From NCBI RefSeq assembly GCF_000143415.4, contig NW_003314269.1:2721060-2785059 (forward strand): DNA of 64,000 nt, written 5' to 3'. The translations under genes and the position numbers were made by a program. The DNA is from Selaginella moellendorffii. Its lineage: Eukaryota; Streptophyta; Lycopodiopsida; Selaginellales; Selaginellaceae. How positions within the stretch are numbered: the stretch's first letter is position 1; each line of letters begins with the position of its first letter. A model generated the notes under the pieces. That model did not search any database, had not been told where the DNA came from, and was given only the letters and a program-made list of their open reading frames with translations. Positions 34,560 to 44,578 of this stretch are shown piece by piece.

Positions 34560-35480
34560 AAGCCACACATTGTTACTTTTAACGTTTTGATTGTGTTAAT
34601 GCTACTCCAATCCTTAGTGTGTTGATGTTTATAAGATGCCATAATGTCTTTTGTTTTTAGTGTCTTACCATCTCTTGTTAATGTAGAGTATAATCATATC
34701 AATTGAAGAATAATGAACAATGTAATCTGATTCATAAAGGTATGGAATTAATGAAAAGATAATTCTTGTTATTGATTATTAAGTTTGATAGTTTTGATGA
34801 TATATCAAAGGATAAGTGTCAGTTATGTTATCTTTTTTCTTTTATTTTCTTCCTTTTCCCAACCTTTTTCATATTCTTGAATTTTAAGTTTTCCTTCATC
34901 ATTTGTAAAATTTATAATTTTTAGTCAGTTTTATTAATTTTTTTCCATAATCCAATATTGAGTTGATTGTTTCTTATCCTTCTAAAAATGATCTGAATCT
35001 TGAGAGTGTGTATATTCTTTCACTCTGATCAATGATGGTTTTAAATATTTCCACTAAAATGTTAAACCACTTTTGAGTGTTTTTCCTTAATTATGAGTGT
35101 TACTAAAAGTTTTTGCCTTATTATTAGTTCAATATTAAATGTGTGATGTTATGATGGTTAGAAGTGCAAATTAAGGAAGCTTACAAGATTGGTTATTGTG
35201 TTGATTTTTTTGTGAATGATAGTGATTTGCTATATTTAGGTTTTGAAGTCCTTCATTTTCAAGATTTCCAAGTTAGGTAAAGTTAATTTAGTTCATCATA
35301 AAATTGATGATAGTGTTATAGCTTGTGGTTTTCATATTATCATGTTTATTACACTATATAAGTCAATAATTCCATGGGAGTTTCACATTTTTATATGTAG
35401 TAATGTGCAAAAAATTGGTATAACTCCAATCTTCATGAAACCTTTTTATTTATATCTAAGATAAGTTAAAAGCTAGCTTA
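34560..35480 (+). mobile_element. Decayed relative of element D (E)
   Basis: Collinear with the D interior: TTACCATCTCTTGTTAATGTAGAG matches 28824-28840, the TATTGAGTTGATTGTTTCTTATCC block matches 29190-29216, and GAAGTCCTTCATTTTCAAG matches 29552-29570. LTRs are not recognised at its ends. It shows that the D interior is a repeated family, not unique sequence. Confidence 0.7.
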
Positions 35481-35604
35481 TAGTATGAATCTAATTATTT
35501 TATAAAAGGTAGAATAAATTAAGATTTTTTTATGATATTTTAATTTTTTTATTATATAGAAAATAAGGTAGGAAATAGGTAAGAAATGAATATTAAATAT
35601 AACC

Positions 35605-36263
35605 ATAGAACAAGGGGATGATCATAAAGTATATGAACTTTCAATATTTGGATTAAGATGGTTATATATCATCTTTCCAATATACATATATTATAAAGAT
35701 GTAGAGTTTCATTGGTACTTCACCATATAAATTTTTATATAATTGTTATCTTATTTTACCAATAGAGTTGAGGTCAGAAGTTATCAATATTAAGGTCTAG
35801 AATTAATATTTGATGAAAATTTTTCCATTGGTTCAAGTAAAATTTGTTGAACATACAAGTAGAACAATAACAACACTATGACTTTCATCATCATCCATTA
35901 ATGGAGCACAACATGGAGTGTTGGTTTATTTTCAGCAGTTTGTTTAAAGAACTAATTATCCAAAAAAAGGACTATATTGAGTATTACAGAAAATTAGGTC
36001 GCAAGTTTATAGTATTTAGCATGACATTTAATAAGTTGATCCTCCAAAAATGTACATATACAACAATTGAAATGTTTCATATGAAGAAATAAAAAAACAA
36101 GTCCTATAATGTCTTCTTTTGATATTCTTCCAAATCTTGGCCTATTGACAAGAAAACTTTAACTACCTTCTATCCTTATAAGAAGAAATGATGATTTAAA
36201 GTCCATATGTATAATTATAATGCTATATACTATTATTAGTATAGTGAGATTTTGATAACCGTA
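35605..36263 (+). mobile_element. Decayed gypsy element C, 3' end (first part)
   Basis: GATGATCATAAAGTATATGAACTTTC onward matches the end of integrase of element B (42640-43260). It is followed by its own 3' LTR (about 36190-36263), recognisable as GATGATTTAAAGTCCATATG ... ATAGTGAGATTTTGATAACCGT. The LTR is broken at AGTTT by insertion of B and resumes at 43458. Confidence 0.8.
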
Positions 36264-36268
36264 AGTTT

Positions 36269-36443
36269 TGTGAGGGCCAAGTGTACGGCTACGATGCCGT
36301 ATACTAATATTAGCATAGTGGGATTTTGGTAGCCGTCGGATTGATTTCAATCCGGACCACTCGCTCCTGTATATAAGCTAGAGTTTTTAGGTTAATTGAT
36401 ATGCACATTTCTATATTCCCTTTCCATATTCCATGCACTCACA
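36269..36443 (+). repeat. 5' LTR of element B
   Basis: TGTGAGGGCCAAGTGTACGG to ATGCACTCACA, with TATATAAGC as a likely TATA box at about 36369. Differs from the 3' LTR at ten internal positions, all transitions. Confidence 0.93.
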
Positions 36444-36676
36444 TTGGTGGAAGTGAGGGGCACCTTTGATTATCCCTAGGGAGTGCTTAGATTTGGGATT
36501 TCGGTTTAGATCTAGCTTTTGCATCATCTAGATCTAGCTTTTTCCATTTCCTTTCTTTTGTTCTTTCCTTTCAGGATTTTGGTTTAGATCTAGCTTTTTT
36601 CATTGTCTAGATCTACCATTTCTTTCCGGCTTTTTGTCATTTATCTTCTTTTGCTTTTTCTTTTTCGTTCATTTTC

Positions 36677-36911
36677 ATGGCCGATCCGCAATCTCCTTCT
36701 TTGACTCTAGAGCAGCAGTTGGTTCAATTGCTTGATGCTATGCGCTTGCAATTGAACAACCAAACTCAATTGATGGCGGCATTCACGGCACGTGGTCCAA
36801 CTCCTCCTACTCTTGGTGCCAATCCTTGCATTCGGCTGGAGTTCTTTCGTGGGAATCCTGAGGATGATGTGTACCATTGGTTCGATCACTTCACGGTGAT
36901 TGCCACATATC
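36677..36911 (+). pseudogene. Gag of element B, 5' part
   Basis: Starts MADPQSPSLTLEQQLVQLLD at an ATG 230 bp after the LTR and contains LEFFRGNPEDDVYHWFDHF, the start of the retrotransposon gag domain. The frame is cut by the repeat element at 36912 and resumes beyond 39096. Confidence 0.85.
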
Positions 36912-39091
36912 TGTAAGCGACTAAATTTTCCATTCTACTTTAGTCACTTAACCACACCTCTGACCACTTAGAGGAGTCTCATTCACAACCTCCATAAGTC
37001 CAATCCAGGACTTGGGACTTGCTAGCCCCGAGAATGGCATCCATGCCACTCAACATTTGCACTTGGTCCAAGTGCTCCACGTGTCCGATCCCATGACCGA
37101 CACTCAAAGGTACCACCGACATAGCAGCCCGTTACGCTAAGGCCATGCCCAATCACCTTTGCCACACTGGTAGTCCAATACCACTTGCATCACCGTCTTG
37201 GCTCTCCAAGACTAGGCAAACCATCCGTGAGTGGTCATCTCAGATCCACTCCTTAGCATCCTTAGGATGCCCACCGACAAGGGGAATAGCCTTCCCCAAT
37301 ATCCCTCTGTCAGTCCCCACTAAGTCCCTTTCTGCCCCTGGCCGTGTTTGCCAACACTGCCACTGGATCGAGACCCACAGGCCCGACCACTAAGTCCCAC
37401 GGTCCTCTGGGACTTCCTCACCACACGACTGTGTCCTTGGTCACTACCCCAGAGGACTGCTCCTCTTCCTTTCCACAGTTTGGGCCTTTGGGACAACATT
37501 TCGGAACACCGTGGCCTTACGCGAGCCACCTGGGTACTCTCCTCGCCTTCTGCCCTTGGGTGCTCTAGCCATGGGCTTAGAGCGGGTTCCGTTGAGCCAC
37601 ACCAGGTATCCAAGTAGGTAGTGCCACCCACACTTGGACTGGGAGCATCGGCCAGTCGATCTCCCGGGGGAACTAGAGCCGGCTCTTGAACACTTCACCA
37701 AGCTACCCCGCTTGTCGGTCTGTGTTCACTCTAGTCTTGGACTTCCCAGTGGGCAGCTCATCACCCAACACTGGGTCCGGCCTTCCTGGGCCAAACTGGC
37801 CTTTCCTGGCCAAACTGGCTCCACTGCAGTCCTCCCCCTACTATACTTTTGGAGCTCACCAAACCCCCCAGGGTCTGGGAGACGAACGCTTTGGGCTTTC
37901 ACCCTCTCAGGCTCCGGACTCGGACTTGGACTCGGACTCGGACTCGGACTCGGATTCGGACTCAGACTCGGGCTCGGGCTCGGTCTCGGCCTCGGCCTCG
38001 GCCTCGGTCTCGGTCCCGATCTCGGTCTCGGTCTCGGTCCCGATCTCGGTCTTGGTCTCGGTCCCGGTCTCGGTCTCGGTCTCAGTCTTGGTCTCGACTT
38101 CGGACTCCATCTCGGACTCCATCTCAGACTCCATCTCAGACTCCATCTCGGGTCCATCTCGGACTCCATCTCGGGTCCATCTCGGACTCCATTTTGGGTC
38201 CATCTCGAACTCCATCTCAGGTCATCTCGGACTCCATCTCGGACTCCATTTCGGGTCCATCTCGGGTCCACCTCGGACTCCATCTCGGACTCCATCTCGG
38301 GTCCATCTCGGACTCCACTTCGGACTCCAACTCGGGTCCATCTCGGGTCCACCTCGGACTCCACTTCGGACTCCATCTCGGACTCCATCTCGGGTCCATC
38401 TCGGACTCCATCTCGGACTCCATCTCGGGTCCATCTCGGACTCCATCTCGGGTCTATCTCGGACTCCATCTCGGACTCCATCTCGGGTCCATCTCAGACT
38501 CTATCTCGGACTCCATCTCGGACTCCATCTCGGGTTCACCTCGGACTCCAACTCGGGTCCATCTCGGGTCCACCTCGGACTCCACTTCGGACTCCATCTC
38601 GGACTCCATCTCGGGTCCATCTCGGACTCCATCTCGGACTCCATCTCGGGTCCATCTCGGACTCCATCTCGGGTCTATCTCGGACTCCATCTCGGGTCCA
38701 TCTCAGACTCTATCTCGGACTCCATCTCGGACTCCATCTCGGGTTCACCTCGGACTCCAACTCGGACTCCATCTCGGGTCCACCTCGGACTCCACCTCGA
38801 ACTCCATCTCAGGTCCATCTCAGACTCCATTTCGGACTCCAACTCGGGTCCATCTCGGACACTTCCACGTGTCATGTGTTGGTCCTTTTGGGTCCTTTTT
38901 TGGAGCCTCGCCTTTTGCTTGCTTCATGCTCGTTCCTCGAGCACTTTGTTGGGAGTTCCACTCCCGCTCTTGACTTTTCAAGTCGGAGCTTTTGGTCCAA
39001 ACGTGTTACGCTCGTTTGGCTCTCGCTTCGGCCACTACCACGTGGCGCCCTTCCGGCTCCACTTTGGGGCCTAGGGATTTTGTGTCTCACA
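36912..39091 (-). mobile_element. Minisatellite-bearing solo-LTR-like element, copy 3
   Basis: Inverted relative to copies 1 and 2: it begins TGTAAGCGACTAAATTTTCC and ends TTTTGTGTCTCACA. Flanked by ATATC at 36907-36911 and 39092-39096, a perfect 5-bp duplication; the empty site survives in element A (CTATATATCATTCTTGG). It has the longest array (37912-38870) of the three. No recognisable gene; very long open frames through the array are by-products of its period. Confidence 0.87.
37912..38870 (-). repeat. Minisatellite array in copy 3
   Basis: About 960 bp of CTCGGACTCCAT/CTCGGGTCCAT units (rc of GAGTCC/GAGATG). Higher-order blocks of roughly 200 bp recur (compare about 38240-38480 with 38560-38800), indicating recent local duplication. 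Confidence 0.92.
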
Positions 39092-39096
39092 ATATC

Positions 39097-39794
39097 ATTC
39101 TTGGGATGATGCTCGACGTTTGCGTGAGTTTCCCACGTATCTCCAAGGGACGGCGTTGCAATGGTACAATGGATTGAGCACGGCCACTCGTGGGGATTGG
39201 AGTGTTTTTCCGGACGTCTTCAAATGCGCCTTCGGACATGCCGACGATTGTGACGGTGCCTTCCAACAATTGCATCGTCTTCGCCAAGGGCCATCTGAGT
39301 CGGTGATGCAATTTGGCATTCGTTTCCGAAGTCTTTTGCTTCGTGCGGAGCCCAATATGTCGGAGCGGATCAAGCTAGGAATGTTGTGGCTAGCACTTTG
39401 TCAAGATCTTGTCGGACTTGTGCATGCACTTGCTCCTGCCACCCTTGATGATGCTCTTCGCTTGGCACAACGTTATGAGACATCGCCTCTTCCACTTCTC
39501 GCTACACGTCCTTCAGCTCCACTTCCTATGAGTGATAGTCCTGTTCCTATGGAGGTTGATGCTACTGCTACTCGAGTCCAAGGACAAGGGCAAGGACGTG
39601 GTCGTGGCCATGATGTTCGTTGCTGGGCGTGTGATGAAGTTGGTCATACTTATCGGCGTTGTTGGCGCTTTCCAGATTTGCGACCTCCATTTCCTGGGTG
39701 GAGACCTTGGCATCAGCAACGTCCCGTTGGTGCTGCTGCGGTGGAAAGTTTGGATACCAAGGTGCATCTGGGAAACAAGGAGTCGCGCAAGTAA
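39097..39794 (+). pseudogene. Gag of element B, 3' part
   Basis: Continues the gag domain (REFPTYLQGTALQWYNGL, FRSLLLRAEPNMSERIKL) and ends with the zinc knuckle CWACDEVGHTYRRC (CX2CX4HX4C), preceded by an Arg/Gly/Gln-rich stretch. Stops at 39792-39794. Pol is open in the -1 frame relative to this part, overlapping by about 130 bp, so frameshift expression is plausible for the intact ancestor. Confidence 0.88.
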
Positions 39795-39859
39795 TGGAGG
39801 GACCTTGCGCGAATAAGTTAGTGACCCCTCCATCTTTCTTTCGGGAGTATCATCAAGGG

Positions 39860-41871
39860 GTTCACTCGGCACCGGTTCATCCAGTGTTTACTTTCCAAGC
39901 TCGTTTTTATAACAAGAGCTCTCCTATTCTTCTCTCCGTGTTGGTTGATACAGGTTTGAGTTTATCTTTTATTGCTCGACCTGTTGCCACACGTTGTCGT
40001 CTACACTTGCGTCGTGTGGCGGATCCAGTTTTCATTCTTTATGGCAACGGCCGTACACATGCATGTGCACGAGATGAGGCGGACCTGATTGTGCATATGG
40101 GTGATTTCGAGCTTGAGTTGCAGTCGTTGCGGGTGGTGCCGAGTCAAGCTTTTGACCTCATTCTTGGTATGGATTGGTTGCAACGCAATCATGCCAAGTG
40201 TGACTTTGAGGCTTCTCCCCCTTGTCTCATACTTCCTTATGTTTCATCCATTCCTCTCACTTCCGTACCTCTTCGTCCTTCTACTTTTACCTCTGTTTCC
40301 ATTACTTTTGTTCCCCCACTATTTCCTCTTGTGTTTCCATCTTGTTCTGCTCTTCCCTTTTCCGATCCCTCCGATGATCTTTGTGTTGCAGCTGTTGACC
40401 AGCTCATGAAGGAGTATTCTAATCTCTTTGAATTTAACCTATCGTTTGGGGCCAAGATTGCCATACGTCATCCCATTCCAGCCGGGGATGCTCGTCCAAT
40501 CAAGGTTCCTATTCATCGTCGGTCACCCAAGGAGATCAAGATTTTACGTGCAAACGTCAAGGAGATGTTGGAGAAGGGTGTTATTCGGAAGTCGCGGAGT
40601 CCTTGGGCATGTGAACCTCATCTTGTGATGAAGCCAGATGGGATTATTCATTTCTGCATCGACTATCGTCCGTTAAACGAAGTGACGATTCCAAATGTGT
40701 ATCCTCTTCCTCACACTGCTGATCTCTTGGATCGTTTAGGGCGCAGTCGTTGGTTCACCAAGCTAGATCTTGCTTCTGGGTATTAGCAAGTACCGATGGC
40801 CGAAGAAGATATTCCTAAGATTGCTTTTCGTACACCATTTGGTTTATACAAGTTCTTGGTGATGCCATTTGGTTTGAACAATGCTCCAGCAACTTTCCAG
40901 CGGATGATGGACGAGGTTCTTTGCGATATGCCAGAGGTGACTGTTGACTTCATTGATGATGTCTTGATCCACTTGGAAGGGACGTGGGAGGAGCACGTTC
41001 GTGATGTTTGTAAAGTGTTGGATCAGCTACGCGACGTTGGTTTAAAGCTGAAACGGTCAAAGTGTGTGTTTGGGTCTAAAGACACAACTTATCTTGGGTA
41101 CCGTATTTCTCATGAGGGTTTGCAAGTTGATCCTGACAAACTTGTGGCTATTCTAAAGTTCCCTACTCCGAAGTGTGTGAATGATGTGCAACGCTTCTTG
41201 GGTAAGGTGCAGTATCTCAGTCGTTTTGTGGATCATCTTTCCGATCGCACTACACCATTGCGAGTGTTGCTGAAGTCATCAACGTCATCTTTCATTTGGT
41301 CTCCGGATTGTGAGCGGGCGTTCGTGGATCTCAAAGAGCTATTGACAACTCCTCCGGTTTTGGCATATCCCGACTACACTCGACCTTTTATTTTGCGCGT
41401 TGATGCTTCTGATATTGGTCTTGGAGGTGTGTTGATGCAAGAAAGCTCGAGTGTGCCTGGTCAGCGCCATCCCATTGCATACATAAGCCGTACATTACAA
41501 CCAGCGGAGATGAACTACTCCACAATGGAGAAGGAGTGTTTAGTAGCAGTTTGGTAGGTTTTGAGAAACTTCATGCATATTTACATGGTTCTCGGACGTT
41601 ACTTGAAGGTGACCATGCTGCTGTTACTTCATTATTGAAGCAGAAGAACCTAGTTGGTCGTATGGCTTGATAGGCTTTGAAGCTTCAGATATATGATTTC
41701 GATGTTGTTCATCGCCCAGGGAGTTCTATGGCTTATGCTGATGCCCTTTCTCGAGCTCCTCTTCCTTCTCCACTCACTTCTCATGTTTTTGACGAACCTG
41801 TTGTTCCAGCATCTGTGGATTTTCTAGATGAGGATTCTGTGCCGTCGGCGGTTGCTGTCCTTGACGTTTAG
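39860..41871 (+). pseudogene. Protease, reverse transcriptase and RNase H of element B
   Basis: Protease has LLSVLVDTGLSLSFIARP and ILGMDWLQRNHAKCDFEA. RT follows with HRRSPKEIKI, CIDYRPLNEVT, WFTKLDLASGY and the catalytic box FIDD in place of the usual YxDD. RNase H has FILRVDAS and RHPIAYISRTL. A TAG at about 40785 interrupts RT, a frameshift with TAG falls near 41555, a TGA-TAG pair at 41668-41673 and a TAG at 41869. All domain order and spacing is that of gypsy pol. Confidence 0.92.
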
Positions 41872-41879
41872 TGTCCACA

Positions 41880-43250
41880 AGGCGTAGAGCAAGCTCTTGA
41901 TGAGGTTCGTGAGGCTCAAAAGATTGAGCCATGGATTCGAAGGCTTCAAGATGGGTTTGAGAATCCTGCATCACTTGCTGATGACTTGCCTTTCCGGCAT
42001 TTACATTCTCAATATTGCTTTAAAGATGGCCTTCTTTATTTTGTGGGGACAGATCCTGATGATCATTTACGACTGGTGGTGCCTTCGGTGTTTATTCCGC
42101 AGTTTCTCCATGCCTACCATGATTCTCCTATTCTAGGTGGGCATATGGGACACCGTCGTGTCACCGAGAAGCTACGCAGGTCTTTCTATTGGCCGGAGAT
42201 GCGACGTGATATTATCTGGTATGTACGTAGCTGCATTTGGTGCCAAGCTCGTAATATTCCCCCTTGTGCTGCGGAAGGACGGTTGGAGTCAATTGCAGTT
42301 TCCCGTCCGTTTGAGTTGGTGGCGTTTGATCTTATGGGACCTTTTTCACGATCGACTGCTGGCAATGAGTATGTTATTATTGCTTCTGACTACTTGACTC
42401 ATTGGATGGAAGTTGGTGCTCTTGCTAGCGCCTTTGCAACTGCTGTTGGATACTTCCTCCTCAATCGAGTGGTGTTCCAACATTCTTGTCCAGAGCGGAT
42501 TCTTTCGGATAATGGTCCTGCATTTATGGCTGAGGTATTTCATGTTTTGACATCTCGGTTGGGGATACGCCACACTTTTACGAGTGCTTATCATCCACAA
42601 TCAAATGGTCTGGTGGAACGGCTCGTTCGGACATTCAAAGGGATGATTGCGAAGTATGTGAACTTTCAACATTCAGATTGAGATGGTTATTTGCCGTCTC
42701 TTCGGTATGCCTATGTCACAGGGGTGCAGAGTTCTATTGGTGCTTCACCATATAAATTTCTATATGGTCATGATCCAATATTACCAACAGAGCTGGGTTT
42801 ACCTTCGCGATTACCACGAGCTCCTGATGCTAAGTCATGGGATCAATATTTGACAAGCATTCTTCCACTTGTCCGAGCAGAGTCTGCCGAACACTTAGGC
42901 CGCGTACAAGTGGGACAACAACGGCGCTACAACTCCCATCATCGTCCACCTGTGGAGTACAAAGTGGATGATTTGGTGTTAGTCTGTTTTCCCCATCTTA
43001 CAGTACGTGGTTTATCTAAGGGGCTCCTTGCGCAGTGGAAAGGACCGTATCGGGTGTTGCGGCAAGTTGGACCGCAAGTTTATGAAGTTCGGCATGATGT
43101 TCAGTAGGCTGATCCTCCGGAGATTGTGCATGTGCAGCGGTTAAAATGCTTCATACAAAAGGATCAGGAGCAGTTAATACCGTCTATAGATCCACCGATG
43201 CTTCCTCCTGACGTTCCTCCAGATCCCAGCCCATCTACAAGACAATCCTG
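41880..43250 (+). pseudogene. Integrase of element B
   Basis: H2C2 zinc finger (HAYHDSPILGGHMGHRR ... SCIWCQ), DDE core with ELVAFDLMGPF, LSDNGPAF and NGLVERLVRTF, then the C-terminal barrel (VDDLVLVCFP, GPYRVLRQVGPQVYEV). A TGA interrupts after NFQHSD (42679) and a TAG follows DVQ at about 43106. Confidence 0.92.
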
Positions 43251-43283
43251 ACGGCTTTCCATTATTCCGAGAGGAGGGGATGA

Positions 43284-43457
43284 TGTGAGGGCCAAGTGTA
43301 CGGCTACGATGCCGTATACTAATATTAGCGTAGTGGGATTTTGGTAGCCGTCGGATTGGTTTCAATCTAGACCACTCACTCCTATATATAAGCTAGGGTT
43401 TTTGGGTTAATTGATATACACATTTCTGTATTCCCTTTCCATATTCCATGCACTCAT
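43284..43457 (+). repeat. 3' LTR of element B
   Basis: Collinear with 36269-36443; ends CACTCAT rather than CACTCACA. The AGTTT duplication follows immediately. Confidence 0.92.
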
Positions 43458-43540
43458 AGTTTCAATTCAAACCACTTACTCCTATATAAAATAATGTTTT
43501 TAGACTAATTAGATATACACAGTTTTTTGTATTCCATATA
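43458..43540 (+). repeat. Remainder of element C 3' LTR
   Basis: AGTTTCAATTCAAACCACTTACTCC onward resumes the LTR sequence interrupted at 36263 and reaches TTTTTGTATTCC near its end. Confidence 0.8.
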
Positions 43541-44578
43541 CTAATTTTTCCAGAGTGTTTGGAGTGCTGAGAATGGCTAAGAGCACCATTGCATCCAAGG
43601 TGCAACTTTCTTAGTAGAGCATATCATACCAACAATCAATTTGCATATAGTTATTACTTGACCACAACCTCAACTACAACAATCTTGAAGTTGAATCTTC
43701 TTCTCCCCTTCTCTTTCTCTATTGTTCTTATTATTATGATTTATCAAATTTAAAGCTCTGGTGGATGAAACAATGGTGATTGCTTTTGCTGCTGCTGCTA
43801 CTCCAACCACTGTGAAAACTCTAGAAAATCTTTCCTTCCACAGCTCCTTAGGCTTGAGCTATTTAAATGCTTTAAGTTGCTCAAGCCTTGAGGATGAGGA
43901 TTTGCTGTCATTGACACCTGCAAAATGATAGTGTGGCTCCTTAGGCTTTAGCTATTTAAATGCTTTAAGTTGCTTAAGCCTCTTACGATTTACTGCCGTT
44001 GACACTTGCAAGGGTTGTCTATACTCAATGATAGTATTGTTCAACAAAATGTCAAGCCTTTACTTTTAATGAGAGAGTTCTCTTAATATCAAGCACAATT
44101 TTGCGACATTTTAGTGTGCCAAACAGGGACAACAGAAATAGTAAGCATGTATGACTTATACATTCAAAGAGAAAAATGAGAGAAGATGGAGATTTCCCTC
44201 TTTTCTTATGCTATGGAAGAAATTTATTAACCATGTCATATTTGGAGCAAGTGACTAACATTTTTTAGCACTTGATTTTCAGCCCCATGACCATGACATC
44301 TGCTGCTGATGAGCATCTCAAGCAATTTGCAAAGTTTATAGTGTTGAGAGTTGAGATTTGTGCAATGATAATGGAGGAGTGTTCTTTGGATATAGATAAG
44401 TGTCACTCATGTCATTTGGAATCTCTGCCAGAATTGTTGTGACCTCTGTGGGAAGAATCAAAGTGGCTTACAGAAAATAATTTGCATATATATATATTTA
44501 TATATATATATATATAATATATTACAAAGTAGAAACAAAATTTCTTGAGCTATAAGGAATCAAAGCTAGCTAACGAGG
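43541..44578. other. Intergenic DNA between transposon nest and kinase gene
   Basis: Contains a 93-bp tandem duplication with an inverted repeat (43843-44010) and a TA microsatellite (44484-44520). No gene recognised. Confidence 0.6.
43843..44010 (+). repeat. 93-bp tandem duplication with hairpin potential
   Basis: Two copies start at 43843 and 43936. Each contains AGGCTTGAGC, a 19-base spacer, then GCTCAAGCCT; the arms pair perfectly in copy 1 and with a mismatch in copy 2. Confidence 0.75.

Larger units (their letters stand above)
36269..43457 (+). mobile_element. Ty3/gypsy retrotransposon B (nearly complete, inactivated)
   Basis: LTRs 36269-36443 and 43284-43457, flanked by AGTTT at 36264-36268 and 43458-43462. 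Order gag, protease, RT, RNase H, integrase places it in Ty3/gypsy; no chromodomain is evident after integrase. The primer-site position reads TTGGTGGAAGTGAGGGG rather than the usual TGGTATCAGAG. The 3' LTR follows the purine tract GAGAGGAGGGGATGA. Gag is split by a 2.18-kb repeat insertion and pol has several nonsense codons and at least one frameshift, so it is dead. Confidence 0.95.

Noticed and set aside
37634-39109. Very long open frames (up to 491 codons) in all three plus-strand frames and on the minus strand
   Set aside because: They run through the hexamer-periodic array, whose unit has no stop in any frame. The products are Gly-Leu, Ser-Asp or Arg-Pro-Ser repeats with no domain and are not preserved as proteins in the other copies.
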